This document shows, piece by piece, positions 43,893 to 52,468 of a DNA stretch of 54,952 nucleotides (position 1 is its first letter; the number at the start of each line of letters is the position of its first letter). The stretch comes from Lentisphaeraceae bacterium (lineage in GTDB: Bacteria; Verrucomicrobiota; Lentisphaeria; Lentisphaerales; Lentisphaeraceae), in contig JAJPOQ010000104.1 of NCBI GenBank assembly GCA_021232515.1, forward strand, positions 1 to 54,952. Direction: 5' to 3'. The notes below the pieces were generated by a model. That model was not told the DNA's origin. It saw only the letters and a program-made list of their open reading frames with translations, and ran no database searches. A program made the translations under genes and the position numbers.

Positions 43893-45260
43893 ATGAAAAA
43901 AAATATTGTTTGTAAATTCGGCGGATCTTCAGTAGAAGACGCAGTTCAAATCGAAAAAGTTAGAAAAATTGTCGATGACAGTCCTTCACGAAAGTATATC
44001 GTTGTCTCCGCTCCAGGTCGTGAGAAAAAATATAATATAAAGATTACAGACCATCTATTTAACATCGCAACTAGCGGTAAACACCTTCGTACAAATCGGA
44101 AAAAAATTGGCACGAAAGAAAGTAAAGATGCTGTATTAAATAAGTTTAAATCACTTATGAAAGACCTCAAGATTCCCGACAATGGCTTACTCGAAGATTT
44201 AAACAAAGACCTGCAGTCTGATCTAACTGGAGAAAAAAAGATAGCTTTTTTAGCTTCACGTGGTGAACACTATAACGCCAAGTTGATTGCCGAGTACTTT
44301 AACCAAAAAGAGATGCCTACTGAAGCTCTCATGCCTGAAGAAATAGGCTTAAATGTTTGTGATAATATTCTCTCTGCTAAAGTAGATTCATCAACTAAAG
44401 AAAACCTAGCTAAGATTAAAAACAAAAAAAAGAAGATTATCATACCGGGTTACTACGGCATGACTTCTTCTGGAGATGTCGCAGTACTTTCTCGCGGCGG
44501 CTCTGACTTAACAGGTGGGGAATTAGCCGCATCTTTAGATGCTTCTGTATATGAAAACTGGACGGATACAGATGGTATATATGAAGCTGACCCAAGGTTA
44601 ATTGATGAAGCCGACGTTGTTCCACGCTTAACTTATAAAGAGATACGTCTACTCTCTGCTAAAGGTTTCAACGTTTTTCACTTCGACGCCATGATGAACT
44701 GTAAGAAACAAGGTGTTCCGATTAATATCCGAAACACAAATAAAAGCTCTGCTCCAGGAACACTCATCCTTTCTGAAAGGGTTCCAGAAGAAGATGTTGT
44801 TGGCATCGCTAGACTCGACAATATGGCGTTTATATATCTTGAAAAAGATATGCTTGGCGAAACCGTCGGTTTTACTAAAGACCTATTAACTATTTTTAAA
44901 AAATACGAGATAAACACCTATCACTACCCAACTGATAAGGATGATATAAGTATCATCGTCAATCAAGACGACATACAAGGTAAAATAAACGACCTAAGAA
45001 GTGAAATAGAAGACTGTATAGAACCTGATCATATGGAGGTTCGCTACAACATCTCGATACTTTCACCAGTTGGTCTTGGCATAAAAGACAACCCTATGGT
45101 TCTCGCCGATGCTGCGACAGTACTGTGTGAGAAAAATATAAACATTGAAATGCTCGATCAAAGTCCGGCTCAGATCTGCTTTCATATAGGAGTACAACAA
45201 ACTCATGCCGACTCTGCTTACAAAGCGCTCTACGAACGATTAATCCTTAAGCAAAACTAG
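43893..45260 (+). CDS. ask: Aspartate kinase of the ectoine cluster (Ask_Ect)
   Basis: A 455-residue enzyme that phosphorylates L-aspartate, supplying aspartate-semialdehyde for EctB. Features: KFGGSSVED at the start, FLASRGEHYNAKLIAEYF, PGYYGMTSSGDVAVLSRGGSDLTGG (catalytic region), ENWTDTDGIYEADPRLI, and two ACT regulatory domains in the last ~150 residues (LSPVGLGIKDNPMVLADAATVL...INIEMLDQSPAQICFHIGV). An aspartokinase dedicated to ectoine production is known from other bacteria. Twelve bases after the symporter gene; AAGAAG ribosome site. Confidence 0.92.
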   Translation: MKKNIVCKFGGSSVEDAVQIEKVRKIVDDSPSRKYIVVSAPGREKKYNIKITDHLFNIATSGKHLRTNRKKIGTKESKDAVLNKFKSLMKDLKIPDNGLLEDLNKDLQSDLTGEKKIAFLASRGEHYNAKLIAEYFNQKEMPTEALMPEEIGLNVCDNILSAKVDSSTKENLAKIKNKKKKIIIPGYYGMTSSGDVAVLSRGGSDLTGGELAASLDASVYENWTDTDGIYEADPRLIDEADVVPRLTYKEIRLLSAKGFNVFHFDAMMNCKKQGVPINIRNTNKSSAPGTLILSERVPEEDVVGIARLDNMAFIYLEKDMLGETVGFTKDLLTIFKKYEINTYHYPTDKDDISIIVNQDDIQGKINDLRSEIEDCIEPDHMEVRYNISILSPVGLGIKDNPMVLADAATVLCEKNINIEMLDQSPAQICFHIGVQQTHADSAYKALYERLILKQN

Positions 45261-45264
45261 AACA

Positions 45265-45897
45265 TTGGACGACGAACTACAATTAATCATAAAAAGTTCG
45301 CTGGCGCTCACTGCCTTACTCAACCCTTTGAGCGTCACGCCAATTTTTTTATCAATAACTGACTCAAGTAAAGTTAAAGAATTTAAGCCAATTGCATTTA
45401 AAGCGACCTGTACCGTTGGTGCCGTGCTAGCTATTTCGGTTTTTCTTGGTGAGTATATTTTAGCATTTTTTGGAATTTCTTTAAATTCCTTTAAAATGGC
45501 GGGAGGGATTATCATATTTCTCATGGCTTTATCAATGGTAAATGCCAAACCACCTCGTGCTAAAGTAACTCAGATGGATTTAGAAGAAGCAGAGGTTAAC
45601 GATGATGAAGATATATCTATCGTCCCCTTGGGCTTCCCTATGTTAGCTGGCCCTGGTACTGTCTCAACAGTTATCATTTACAGTGCCTCTTTCTCTGCTA
45701 TTTGGAGTAAGCCGGCATTTGTTCTATACTGCATTTTCTTATGCTACCTTATCTATATTTCATTAAGTTTTTCACAAAAAATAATGAACAAACTAGGTAA
45801 TACTGGTATTAACGTGATAACTCGAGTTATGGGTATTTTGCTTGCTGCCATGGCAATAGAAATGATGGTAAAGGCTATAAAAACAATGTTTCTCTAA
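45265..45897 (+). CDS. MarC-family inner-membrane protein
   Basis: A 210-residue six-helix membrane protein of the MarC/UPF0056 family: LTALLNPLSVTPIFLSIT near the start, FKMAGGIIIFLMALSMV (MarC-conserved), PLGFPMLAGPGTVSTVIIYS and ITRVMGILLAAMAIEMMVKAIK at the end. MarC relatives may export amino acids; no function is proven. TTG start, four bases after the aspartokinase stop, so it is probably the last gene of the unit. As a small-molecule exporter it could release excess aspartate-family metabolites (inference). Confidence 0.88.
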   Translation: MDDELQLIIKSSLALTALLNPLSVTPIFLSITDSSKVKEFKPIAFKATCTVGAVLAISVFLGEYILAFFGISLNSFKMAGGIIIFLMALSMVNAKPPRAKVTQMDLEEAEVNDDEDISIVPLGFPMLAGPGTVSTVIIYSASFSAIWSKPAFVLYCIFLCYLIYISLSFSQKIMNKLGNTGINVITRVMGILLAAMAIEMMVKAIKTMFL

Positions 45898-45920
45898 TAG
45901 CCTTAAATGCTTTTCTAAAA

Positions 45921-47468
45921 TTACTCTAAACCAGACTTATTATACTTCATGAGACGGCGAATCTGCTCTTCATCTAAAGCACAGTCAAAGATGTAAACTT
46001 CATCCATTGATCCATTGAAAACCTTATGTTTTTCATTGCCCTTAACATGTGCAAGAGCATTTCGTCCCATGAGAACTTTTATAGCTTTCTTTGATTCTAT
46101 GTCGGTCTTAACATCCAAGATACTTTTACGAGATGCAGGTTCTAACTGACCATCAACGTATAAAAGGATGTGAGTATTTACATTTGCTCTTTGACCACCG
46201 AACATAACAACTGCGACATGGTGCCACTCTCCGTCTCGCAAATCTTTTGAACCGACAATTTGTCCATGGTAAAGTCCTGCACGCAAAGCTCCGAAAGCGC
46301 CATCTTCAGGCTTCCAGTTCCAGGCAACCTGCCAAGTTCTACCTTTTCCTGCATATGAACCCCAGGCAATCATCGAAACTGCATTGAACTCAACAGCCCC
46401 TTTAGGAATCTTCACCCAAAAACTCACCGTTCTGGCTTTTGCGCCGCCGATACCAGGGTAACCCGTTTCTAAGTAGCCACCAGTTGCATCAAAGTTTAGG
46501 GCCTTACCGTATTTGCCGTCGATCCATTTAGGTTTAGGTCCATCTTTATAAGTCGACTTCAAGTATGCATTGAAGTCTTCTTCTGGTAAGTTTTTACCGC
46601 GATAAACCGATTCCTCACCTTGGCCTTCATCGAACGACCAACGAATAAAACTGACGTCTTTATCTGTTTTCTCAGGGAGAATCCTCATAAAGCGGCCGGC
46701 ATCTGCCTTCGCAAGCACAGACTTCTGTTTAGTGATAAACTCTGCTTCTGACTTATTTACCAAGGTCTTTTTACCGGCTGAAGTCGTCTCTACCTGGCCT
46801 TCCAAAACGTGAACTTCTGTATCTCCATCTTGGCCGACGCTAACGCCAAACTCAGTTCCAAGGTCAAGAACTTCGGTTTGAGGTGTATGAACTTTAAAAC
46901 CAGTGTTTTTATCTGGAACGTAAGCAACTAACTTACCTTTATTCAAAATCACTTCTTTATTCGAAACTAACTCAAACTCCGCCGGGCCTTCAACAATGAG
47001 CTTCACGCCTTCTGCGGTCTCAAGCTCACTGTAACCTTCTTTGAGGTTTAGCTTTTTAGTCGAAATGCTGTCGCCTACCTCAAATGATTTACCGTCATTC
47101 GCCCAAACTGCACTTACAGAGTTAATCACTTTGTAGGAGTTGGAAGATGAATTGGTAGGAAGTACAAAAGCTATAACTATCGCTGCCGCCGCACTCAGAA
47201 GTACTAAAGGAAATGGGAACGACTTTACTGGTTTCACTTCTTCTTGGTCATTTCCTATAACAGGCTCTAGACCTGAAGGAAGCTCCAAAGAGTTTCCGGC
47301 AAAGTGCCAATCTAGTGAAATGTGGGTGTCGATGTAGTCGTGGTAATATTGACGAGCTTCTTCATCGCTGGCCAATATTTTGTCGAGTTGAGTCTTTTGT
47401 TCCGGACTTAAGGACTTCTCCATCAGTTCCGGTAAGAGCTCGTCGAGTATTTCTATATTTTTATTCAT
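45921..47468 (-). CDS. FecR-domain protein with C-terminal LamG-like domain (sigma regulator)
   Basis: A 515-residue protein: an N-terminal cytoplasmic part resembling anti-sigma domains (ILDELLPELMEKSLSPEQ...REEARQYYHDYID-type helices), one membrane helix (FPLVLLSAAAAIVIAFVLP, residues ~80-100), a FecR domain (GEAELETAEGVKLIVEGPAEFEL and FKVHTPQTEVLDLGTEFGVSV-like blocks), and a LamG/concanavalin domain (residues ~330-500: ARTVSFWVKIPKGAV, DGEWHHVAVVMFGG, NGSMDEVYIFDCALDEEQI). The ATG overlaps the stop of the ECF sigma gene by four bases (ATGA). It is likely to sense an extracellular glycan and to hold the sigma factor inactive; the ligand is unknown. Confidence 0.9.
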   Translation of the reverse strand: MNKNIEILDELLPELMEKSLSPEQKTQLDKILASDEEARQYYHDYIDTHISLDWHFAGNSLELPSGLEPVIGNDQEEVKPVKSFPFPLVLLSAAAAIVIAFVLPTNSSSNSYKVINSVSAVWANDGKSFEVGDSISTKKLNLKEGYSELETAEGVKLIVEGPAEFELVSNKEVILNKGKLVAYVPDKNTGFKVHTPQTEVLDLGTEFGVSVGQDGDTEVHVLEGQVETTSAGKKTLVNKSEAEFITKQKSVLAKADAGRFMRILPEKTDKDVSFIRWSFDEGQGEESVYRGKNLPEEDFNAYLKSTYKDGPKPKWIDGKYGKALNFDATGGYLETGYPGIGGAKARTVSFWVKIPKGAVEFNAVSMIAWGSYAGKGRTWQVAWNWKPEDGAFGALRAGLYHGQIVGSKDLRDGEWHHVAVVMFGGQRANVNTHILLYVDGQLEPASRKSILDVKTDIESKKAIKVLMGRNALAHVKGNEKHKVFNGSMDEVYIFDCALDEEQIRRLMKYNKSGLE

Positions 47469-47980
47469 GCCATATCTGCCATTTTTACTCTTATGCATCT
47501 TGAGAGTGAAGCACGAATTTTATGGAGGGCCTTACTAACGGCATTTTCTCTCTTACCCATTTCTCGGGCATAGTCTTGAACGGAAAAGCGACCTGTGTAG
47601 CGTTTCATGATTAATTGCTGATTGTCATCTGACAGTGTCTGCAAACAACCTTTTAAGGCCGATAGTCTGTTTGTAAAGACTTCGCTAGATTTCTCACTTT
47701 CTACACTCAGCAACTCAAGGGTCTGGTCGCTGAATTGTATACCGCTATTTGCTTTTTGGCGGTAAGATAATATCTGAAAATGAGCGATACGAAATGCCCA
47801 GGCAATGAAGTTGGAACCTTCTTCATAGTCACTTGCTTTACGGCAAATAACTAGATTTGTTTCTTGAAGTATATCTTTTGCTTGATCATGACCCGCCACG
47901 CGCTTAAAGATAAATCCATAAATGCGCGGCTGACTTTCACTTAAAAGTACACTTAGTTCGTCCGATATTTCCTGCGACAT
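47465..47980 (-). CDS. ECF RNA polymerase sigma factor (PVC-type)
   Basis: A 171-residue sigma-70 family factor. Region 2: YGFIFKRVAGHDQAKDILQETNLVICRK, NFIAWAFRIAHFQILSYRQK; region 4: LKGCLQTLSDDNQQLIMKRYTGRFSVQDYAREMGKRENAVSKALHKIRASLSRCI. This type, followed by a FecR/LamG gene, is common in Planctomycetota and Lentisphaerota. GGAG five bases upstream of ATG. Regulated by its coupled partner; likely targets include nearby sulfatase or carbohydrate genes (inference). Confidence 0.92.
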   Translation of the reverse strand: MSQEISDELSVLLSESQPRIYGFIFKRVAGHDQAKDILQETNLVICRKASDYEEGSNFIAWAFRIAHFQILSYRQKANSGIQFSDQTLELLSVESEKSSEVFTNRLSALKGCLQTLSDDNQQLIMKRYTGRFSVQDYAREMGKRENAVSKALHKIRASLSRCIRVKMADMA

Positions 47981-48061
47981 GTCATCTCCATACTTACTCT
48001 CACCTATGCAAATATGGATTTTAACAAAATCTTCCCTGTTTAAACAGTTTTTTTAGGAAAT

Positions 48062-49789
48062 TTATTTAACAGGAGCGATTTTTACGTGCCATGGTCCAAC
48101 TTTTGAACCATTGTTGATGTCAATGAAAATCTTTGCAGGACCTTTTTTCAAAGTCTGTACTGGAAAGTTATACCAAGCAGATTCACCAAACTTTTTAGCA
48201 GCTACGACTTTACCATTTATTTTCAATTTCGCGTCTACATTTCCAATCGGAGTTAAAAGGTTAAACTGGAACTTGTACTTACCCGCTTTCTTGACGTCGA
48301 TATACCAAGTCCCGTTTGCTTCATTGACGCTCCATCTCTTACCCAACTGGTCACGCCAATCTTGTCTAGTAAGAAAGGTTTCTTTTTCAAATGGAGTTCC
48401 AACAAATGCTGGCTTTGGTCCCCAGATATTTGGGTACTCATCGTCAAACTCCATAAGAAGGTTTTCATATTCACTTAAAAGCTGATGCTGGACTTCTGGA
48501 TTCTCAGCGATCACATTTTTTGTCGCATAAGGATCACTTTCTAGATCGTAAAGCCCTAGTTTGTTCGCAGATAGGCTCATGAGCTTCCACTTACCTTTAA
48601 GAATGGCAGTATTGTTCATTCTCTCTGGCTTTGTACCACGATGAGACTGAATAATTACGGCAGATGAACGCTTATTCATATCGCCACCTTTCAATGCCGG
48701 GAGAAGTGAGATACCGTCGATTTTTTTATTTTTTGGTAATTGAGCGCCGCAAAGTTCGGCTATTGTCGGGAAAAGGTCTACGTGAGCTGCCATGTTAGTA
48801 TTTTTACCACCAGCAGGGAATTTCTCTGTATAGTGGAACCAAATCGGCGTTCTCAATCCACCTTCTGTATTCAAGCTTTTTTTACCTTTGAAACCGCCAA
48901 CATAGCGGTAGCCATCTGGGCCATTATCACTCATGTATATAACAAGTGTGTCTTTAGTAAGTTGTTCTTTATTCAGGAAATTAAATAAACGACCAACGTT
49001 GTCATCGATATTTGAAACCATGGCATAGATCGCCGCAGTTCTTTCATTTTTATCTTTGCCTGCGATCGGGTGACCTTTGTCTTGCTTGAAGTTTGCTTTA
49101 CCAAGATCTTTGCTTTTGTAGTACTCTAACCATTTTTGAGGCACGTCATGTAAAGGAGTGTGAGGTGTATTTGTAGCGATGTATGCGAAAAATGGCTTAT
49201 CTTCTTTTTTCTGAGTCGAGATCCACTTCATCGCTTCACTGAAGTAAACATCGCAACAAAAACCTTTTGATTTATACTGCTTACCGTTATCTAAAAGGAT
49301 TGCGTCTGTGTATCGACGTTCATTCTCTTTCGGATCGGCTGGCTGACCTAAACCACCGCCCTGATGGTAGATAGCTTTATCAAAACCTTGGTCCATTGGG
49401 CGGTACGGGTAGTTGTCGCCCAAGTGCCACTTACCAAAAAGGCCTGTTCCGTAGCCTGCATCTTTCAAAACTTCAGCAATAGTCACTTCTTCAGTCATCA
49501 TCGTAGAACAACCAACCCAAGTATCCGTCACACCTGTTCTATAACTTTGACGGCCGGTCATAAGTGAAGCTCTTGTCGGTGAACAAACTGCATTTACGTA
49601 AAAACGAGTGAATTCAAAACTCTTCTTTGCCATAGCATCTATGTGTGGAGTTTTAACTAAGTGGTTACCTGTTACACCAAAGTCTCCGTAGCCTTGGTCG
49701 TCAGTGATGATCACGATCACATTGGGCTTATCTGCCGCTGAGATAAGTGTGCCGCAAAAGAACAGCACCATAAATAAAGCTTTAATCAA
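48062..49789 (-). CDS. Secreted S1-family sulfatase
   Basis: A 575-residue exported sulfatase. Features: metal-binding PNVIVIITDDQGYGDFG, the formylglycine motif CSPTRASLMTG (C-x-P-T-R variant), TGLFGKWHLGD (catalytic Lys and His), PFFAYIATNTPHTPLH, and VIYMSDNGPDG. The ~100 C-terminal residues (WYIDVKKAGKYKFQFNL..., LKKGPAKIFIDIN) look like a separate beta-sandwich, perhaps carbohydrate-binding. TTG 49789 is preferred: GGGAG lies six bases upstream and gives the signal peptide MIKALFMVLFFCGTLISA; a reading from 49861 would add 24 residues ahead of it. The substrate is a sulfated glycan, not further resolved. Upstream of, and on the same strand as, the ECF sigma gene. Confidence 0.92.
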   Translation of the reverse strand: MIKALFMVLFFCGTLISAADKPNVIVIITDDQGYGDFGVTGNHLVKTPHIDAMAKKSFEFTRFYVNAVCSPTRASLMTGRQSYRTGVTDTWVGCSTMMTEEVTIAEVLKDAGYGTGLFGKWHLGDNYPYRPMDQGFDKAIYHQGGGLGQPADPKENERRYTDAILLDNGKQYKSKGFCCDVYFSEAMKWISTQKKEDKPFFAYIATNTPHTPLHDVPQKWLEYYKSKDLGKANFKQDKGHPIAGKDKNERTAAIYAMVSNIDDNVGRLFNFLNKEQLTKDTLVIYMSDNGPDGYRYVGGFKGKKSLNTEGGLRTPIWFHYTEKFPAGGKNTNMAAHVDLFPTIAELCGAQLPKNKKIDGISLLPALKGGDMNKRSSAVIIQSHRGTKPERMNNTAILKGKWKLMSLSANKLGLYDLESDPYATKNVIAENPEVQHQLLSEYENLLMEFDDEYPNIWGPKPAFVGTPFEKETFLTRQDWRDQLGKRWSVNEANGTWYIDVKKAGKYKFQFNLLTPIGNVDAKLKINGKVVAAKKFGESAWYNFPVQTLKKGPAKIFIDINNGSKVGPWHVKIAPVK

Positions 49790-49979
49790 TTTTTTCTCCC
49801 ATTCTAAATCTAATGTTTCCATGCATATATCAGTAGTGTTGAATTGCTTACGCTCTGTCACTATATTTTGGCTAATGATTCCGTTTCATAAGTCATTTCA
49901 AAGTTTATGTTGACTCAATGCATGTTCATGGCATTATAGAGGTTTTGATAGAAAAGGGTTACAGTTAAGGAGTTTCGGT

Positions 49980-51947
49980 GTGGAAGCTAAAAAGTTTATA
50001 AGTGTAGTGTATATATTTCTAGCATCGTCAATGATGCTAGTCGGTGAAGTAAAGTTTGATCCTATTTTCGTTGAGGGGATGATTATTCAACAAAATGAAC
50101 CGATTCGTATTTCTGGTACAGAGTCAGTTGAAGACGTCAAGATAAAGATTTCTCTCGGCAATAGAAAAGAAACTGTTGTTCCAGATGAAGATGGTAAATG
50201 GGAAGTTATCTTGAAACCTCTCAAAGGCAGTTTTAAAAAGCTAACGCTGAAGTCAGAAGTTCGCTACAAAGGTGGCAAGTCTGAGCGTTTTGTCAAAAAC
50301 ATTCTTATTGGCGATGTATGGCTAGCTGCGGGTGGTTTTAATATGGATTCCCCTCTTGGTAATCACGCCGACCTCAAGGCCGAATTAGCTGAAGTCGACA
50401 ACAAATCTTTGAAATTTACTGGCATCAAAAAAACAGCAAAACCGACTCCAAACGATTTATTTGAAATAGACTACGCTTTCAAGAAAAAGTGGCAATCTGC
50501 AAAAGCTGGTGAGTACTTAGACGCCTTTTCGCCTGTAGCCTACCACTTTGCCGCAGCCCAAACTGAGAGATCTAAATTTCCCATTGGTATCATCGAATGT
50601 GCCGCCCCGAATGCTGTAATCGAAAGTTGGATTCCTAAGGAAGAATACCTTGAAGCTGGATTCAGAGAGAAAACTATAAAAGGTAAAGCTACTCAATCAT
50701 CATCTCAGTACTACAATGGCATGATTCACCCACTAACTAAACAAAAGTACAAAGGTGTCATCTGGTACCACGGTGCTGAAAACAGCCACAACCCTGAAGA
50801 GTATGGGAAACTATTTCAAACTCTTATCGAAAGTTGGAGAAAGCGTTTTAATAATCCAAACTTATATTTCTTTTATGTTCAATCCGCACCTTACAAAGGT
50901 TCTGCTACTGATAAGTCAGGTAAATCACTGGCATGGATCAGAGAAGCTCAAAGTCAGGCGCTTAAACTTCCAAATACTGGTATGGTGGTCACAACTGACT
51001 TAGGCATACAAAATGACAAGTCCCCTACTGATAAAAAAATGATCGGCCAAAGACTTGGGGCGTGGGCAAAGAAACTAAACCGTAAATCTACTCCTGCCAT
51101 GGGTCCTATATTTGAAAAAATAAGTTCTTCTCGAGGTAAACTAGTGCTTGAGTTTAACTTTGCTGGTAAAGGCTTAAAAGCTCAAAAAGTTGTCCTAAAG
51201 AAGAATAAAACTTCAAAATCAGAGAGCGATACATTCATCGCAGCAGAAAAAGTCCCAACAGGTTTCATGGTTGCAGGTAGAGATAAAGTTTTTCACCCTG
51301 CTACAGCAAAGGTTTCAAGTAACAGAGTTGAACTTACATGTCGAAAAGTCCGCCGCCCGGTTGCTGTTAGATACGGCTGGGACAACTTTCCGCTTTGCAA
51401 CGTTTATAACAGCTTTGGCTTACCGATGGCACCTTTTAGAACAGACAAGTTCCCGGCGCCAAACTTCGACGGATCCCTTATTGCTAAAGAAGTCTCTTTG
51501 ACGACTGCCAGTGGAGAAGAACTCAAAGTGAAACTCGCCAAAGGTCAGAAACTTGTGAAAGAAAAGATTGAAGGCGGTAGTGGAGTTATATTTAAACCAA
51601 AGCCTAAATCAAAACACCGACAAGCACTCTACCAAGTAGATAGCACAAACTTCCAAAAAGGTGCATCTCCAAAAGCAAAAGTAACCATCATCTACTACGA
51701 CGGTAACAGCGGTCACATAAGTCTCTTCTACGACTCTTCGCAGATTAAAGAAAAGAAGGGCGACAAGACTCTTTACCAAACAAATAAACCTGCAGGAAAA
51801 ATCACCCTAAAAGGTAGTGGTAAATGGCTTTACGTTACTTTAGATCTGGATGACGCTTACTTCGGTAAAAGACTTGCCGGTGCAGACCTAAAGTTACAAT
51901 CTACAAGCACTGACTTCATCATCAGTGGAGTCTTTGTAAATAAATAG
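49980..51947 (+). CDS. Sialate O-acetylesterase-like secreted protein without catalytic residues
   Basis: A 655-residue protein (GTG start, TAAGGAG seven bases upstream; hydrophobic leader ISVVYIFLASSMMLVG). The family (DUF303, SGNH-type carbohydrate esterase) is recognisable by DPIFVEGMIIQQNEPI at the N-terminus, VWLAAGGFNMDSPL, PIGIIECAAP.AVIESW, YNGMIHPLTKQKYKGVIWYHG, LFQTLIESWR..., REAQSQALKLPNTGMVVT.D and IGQRLGAWA. The usual nucleophile motif GQSNM is GGFNM here, QGESN is HGAEN, and DIHP is NDKSP, so the catalytic Ser and His are absent. The last ~150 residues form an unknown beta-rich domain. Probably a non-catalytic glycan-binding relative, or an enzyme with different chemistry. Confidence 0.85.
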   Translation: MEAKKFISVVYIFLASSMMLVGEVKFDPIFVEGMIIQQNEPIRISGTESVEDVKIKISLGNRKETVVPDEDGKWEVILKPLKGSFKKLTLKSEVRYKGGKSERFVKNILIGDVWLAAGGFNMDSPLGNHADLKAELAEVDNKSLKFTGIKKTAKPTPNDLFEIDYAFKKKWQSAKAGEYLDAFSPVAYHFAAAQTERSKFPIGIIECAAPNAVIESWIPKEEYLEAGFREKTIKGKATQSSSQYYNGMIHPLTKQKYKGVIWYHGAENSHNPEEYGKLFQTLIESWRKRFNNPNLYFFYVQSAPYKGSATDKSGKSLAWIREAQSQALKLPNTGMVVTTDLGIQNDKSPTDKKMIGQRLGAWAKKLNRKSTPAMGPIFEKISSSRGKLVLEFNFAGKGLKAQKVVLKKNKTSKSESDTFIAAEKVPTGFMVAGRDKVFHPATAKVSSNRVELTCRKVRRPVAVRYGWDNFPLCNVYNSFGLPMAPFRTDKFPAPNFDGSLIAKEVSLTTASGEELKVKLAKGQKLVKEKIEGGSGVIFKPKPKSKHRQALYQVDSTNFQKGASPKAKVTIIYYDGNSGHISLFYDSSQIKEKKGDKTLYQTNKPAGKITLKGSGKWLYVTLDLDDAYFGKRLAGADLKLQSTSTDFIISGVFVNK

Positions 51948-51962
51948 ACTTTCTCCCTAAAC

Positions 51963-51999
51963 TTAGCTAAAGGCTGCATTATTTGCAGAATTTAGCTAA
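51963..51999 (+). terminator. Hairpin terminator after the esterase-like gene
   Basis: TTAGCTAA (51963-51970) and CTGCA pair with TGCAG and TTAGCTAA (51992-51999) around TTATT, with a small internal loop; ATTTTG follows. Likely ends the upstream gene's transcript. Confidence 0.6.
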
Positions 52000-52025
52000 A
52001 TTTTGCTCCTCAACCGCCGAAAAAT

Positions 52026-52054
52026 TTGCATGGGAAGGTTTTTTCTCATACTAT
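52026..52054 (+). promoter_or_regulatory. Candidate sigma70 promoter of the response-regulator gene
   Basis: TTGCAT (52026-52031), a 17-bp spacer and TACTAT (52049-52054), ~45 bp upstream of the ATG. Each box is partial, but the spacing is exact. Confidence 0.4.
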
Positions 52055-52099
52055 AGAAAACTCGTGATTTTAGTGGGGACTTAAACAGGAGGAGTTTAA

Positions 52100-52465
52100 A
52101 TGAAAGTCTTAGTAGTAGAGGACTGCGAAATGAATGCAGTCGTCATAACAGGTTTTTTACGTAAATATTGTGCGGATGTTGAAATCAACTATGCCGAAAA
52201 TGGGCAACTAGGGGTCGACTGCGCTGAAGAAAGCGAATACGATGTCGTTCTTATGGATATAAACATGCCAGTCATGGATGGAATAACAGCAACAAGACTT
52301 ATTAAAAAAAGTAAACCAGAACAGCTAGTCATAGCAGTAACTGCCGTTGGTATTGACCATTTTAAACAAAGAAATGCGTTGAGTACTTTTGATCAAATCT
52401 TGATGAAGCCACTCAATTATGAGCTATTCACCAAAACTTTAGATTCGCTAGTAGCTGCGATTTAA
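52100..52465 (+). CDS. Single-domain (CheY-like) response regulator
   Basis: A 121-residue stand-alone receiver with all canonical positions: acidic pair VVEDCE (Glu7, Asp8), phospho-acceptor Asp in VVLMDINMPVMDG (about residue 53), switch Thr in AVTAVG and Lys in ILMKPLN. No output domain, so it would act by protein-protein contact (for example in phosphorelay, motility or a hybrid kinase pathway). The ribosome site is a perfect AGGAGG. No partner kinase is nearby. It is convergent with mqnC, three bases apart. Confidence 0.92.
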   Translation: MKVLVVEDCEMNAVVITGFLRKYCADVEINYAENGQLGVDCAEESEYDVVLMDINMPVMDGITATRLIKKSKPEQLVIAVTAVGIDHFKQRNALSTFDQILMKPLNYELFTKTLDSLVAAI

Positions 52466-52468
52466 AAC

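Noticed and set aside
48036-48047. CTGTTTAAACAG palindrome followed by seven T on the + strand
   Set aside because: No + strand gene ends there; on the minus strand, where the sulfatase ends, no T tract follows. The stem cannot form a normal loop without losing most pairs.
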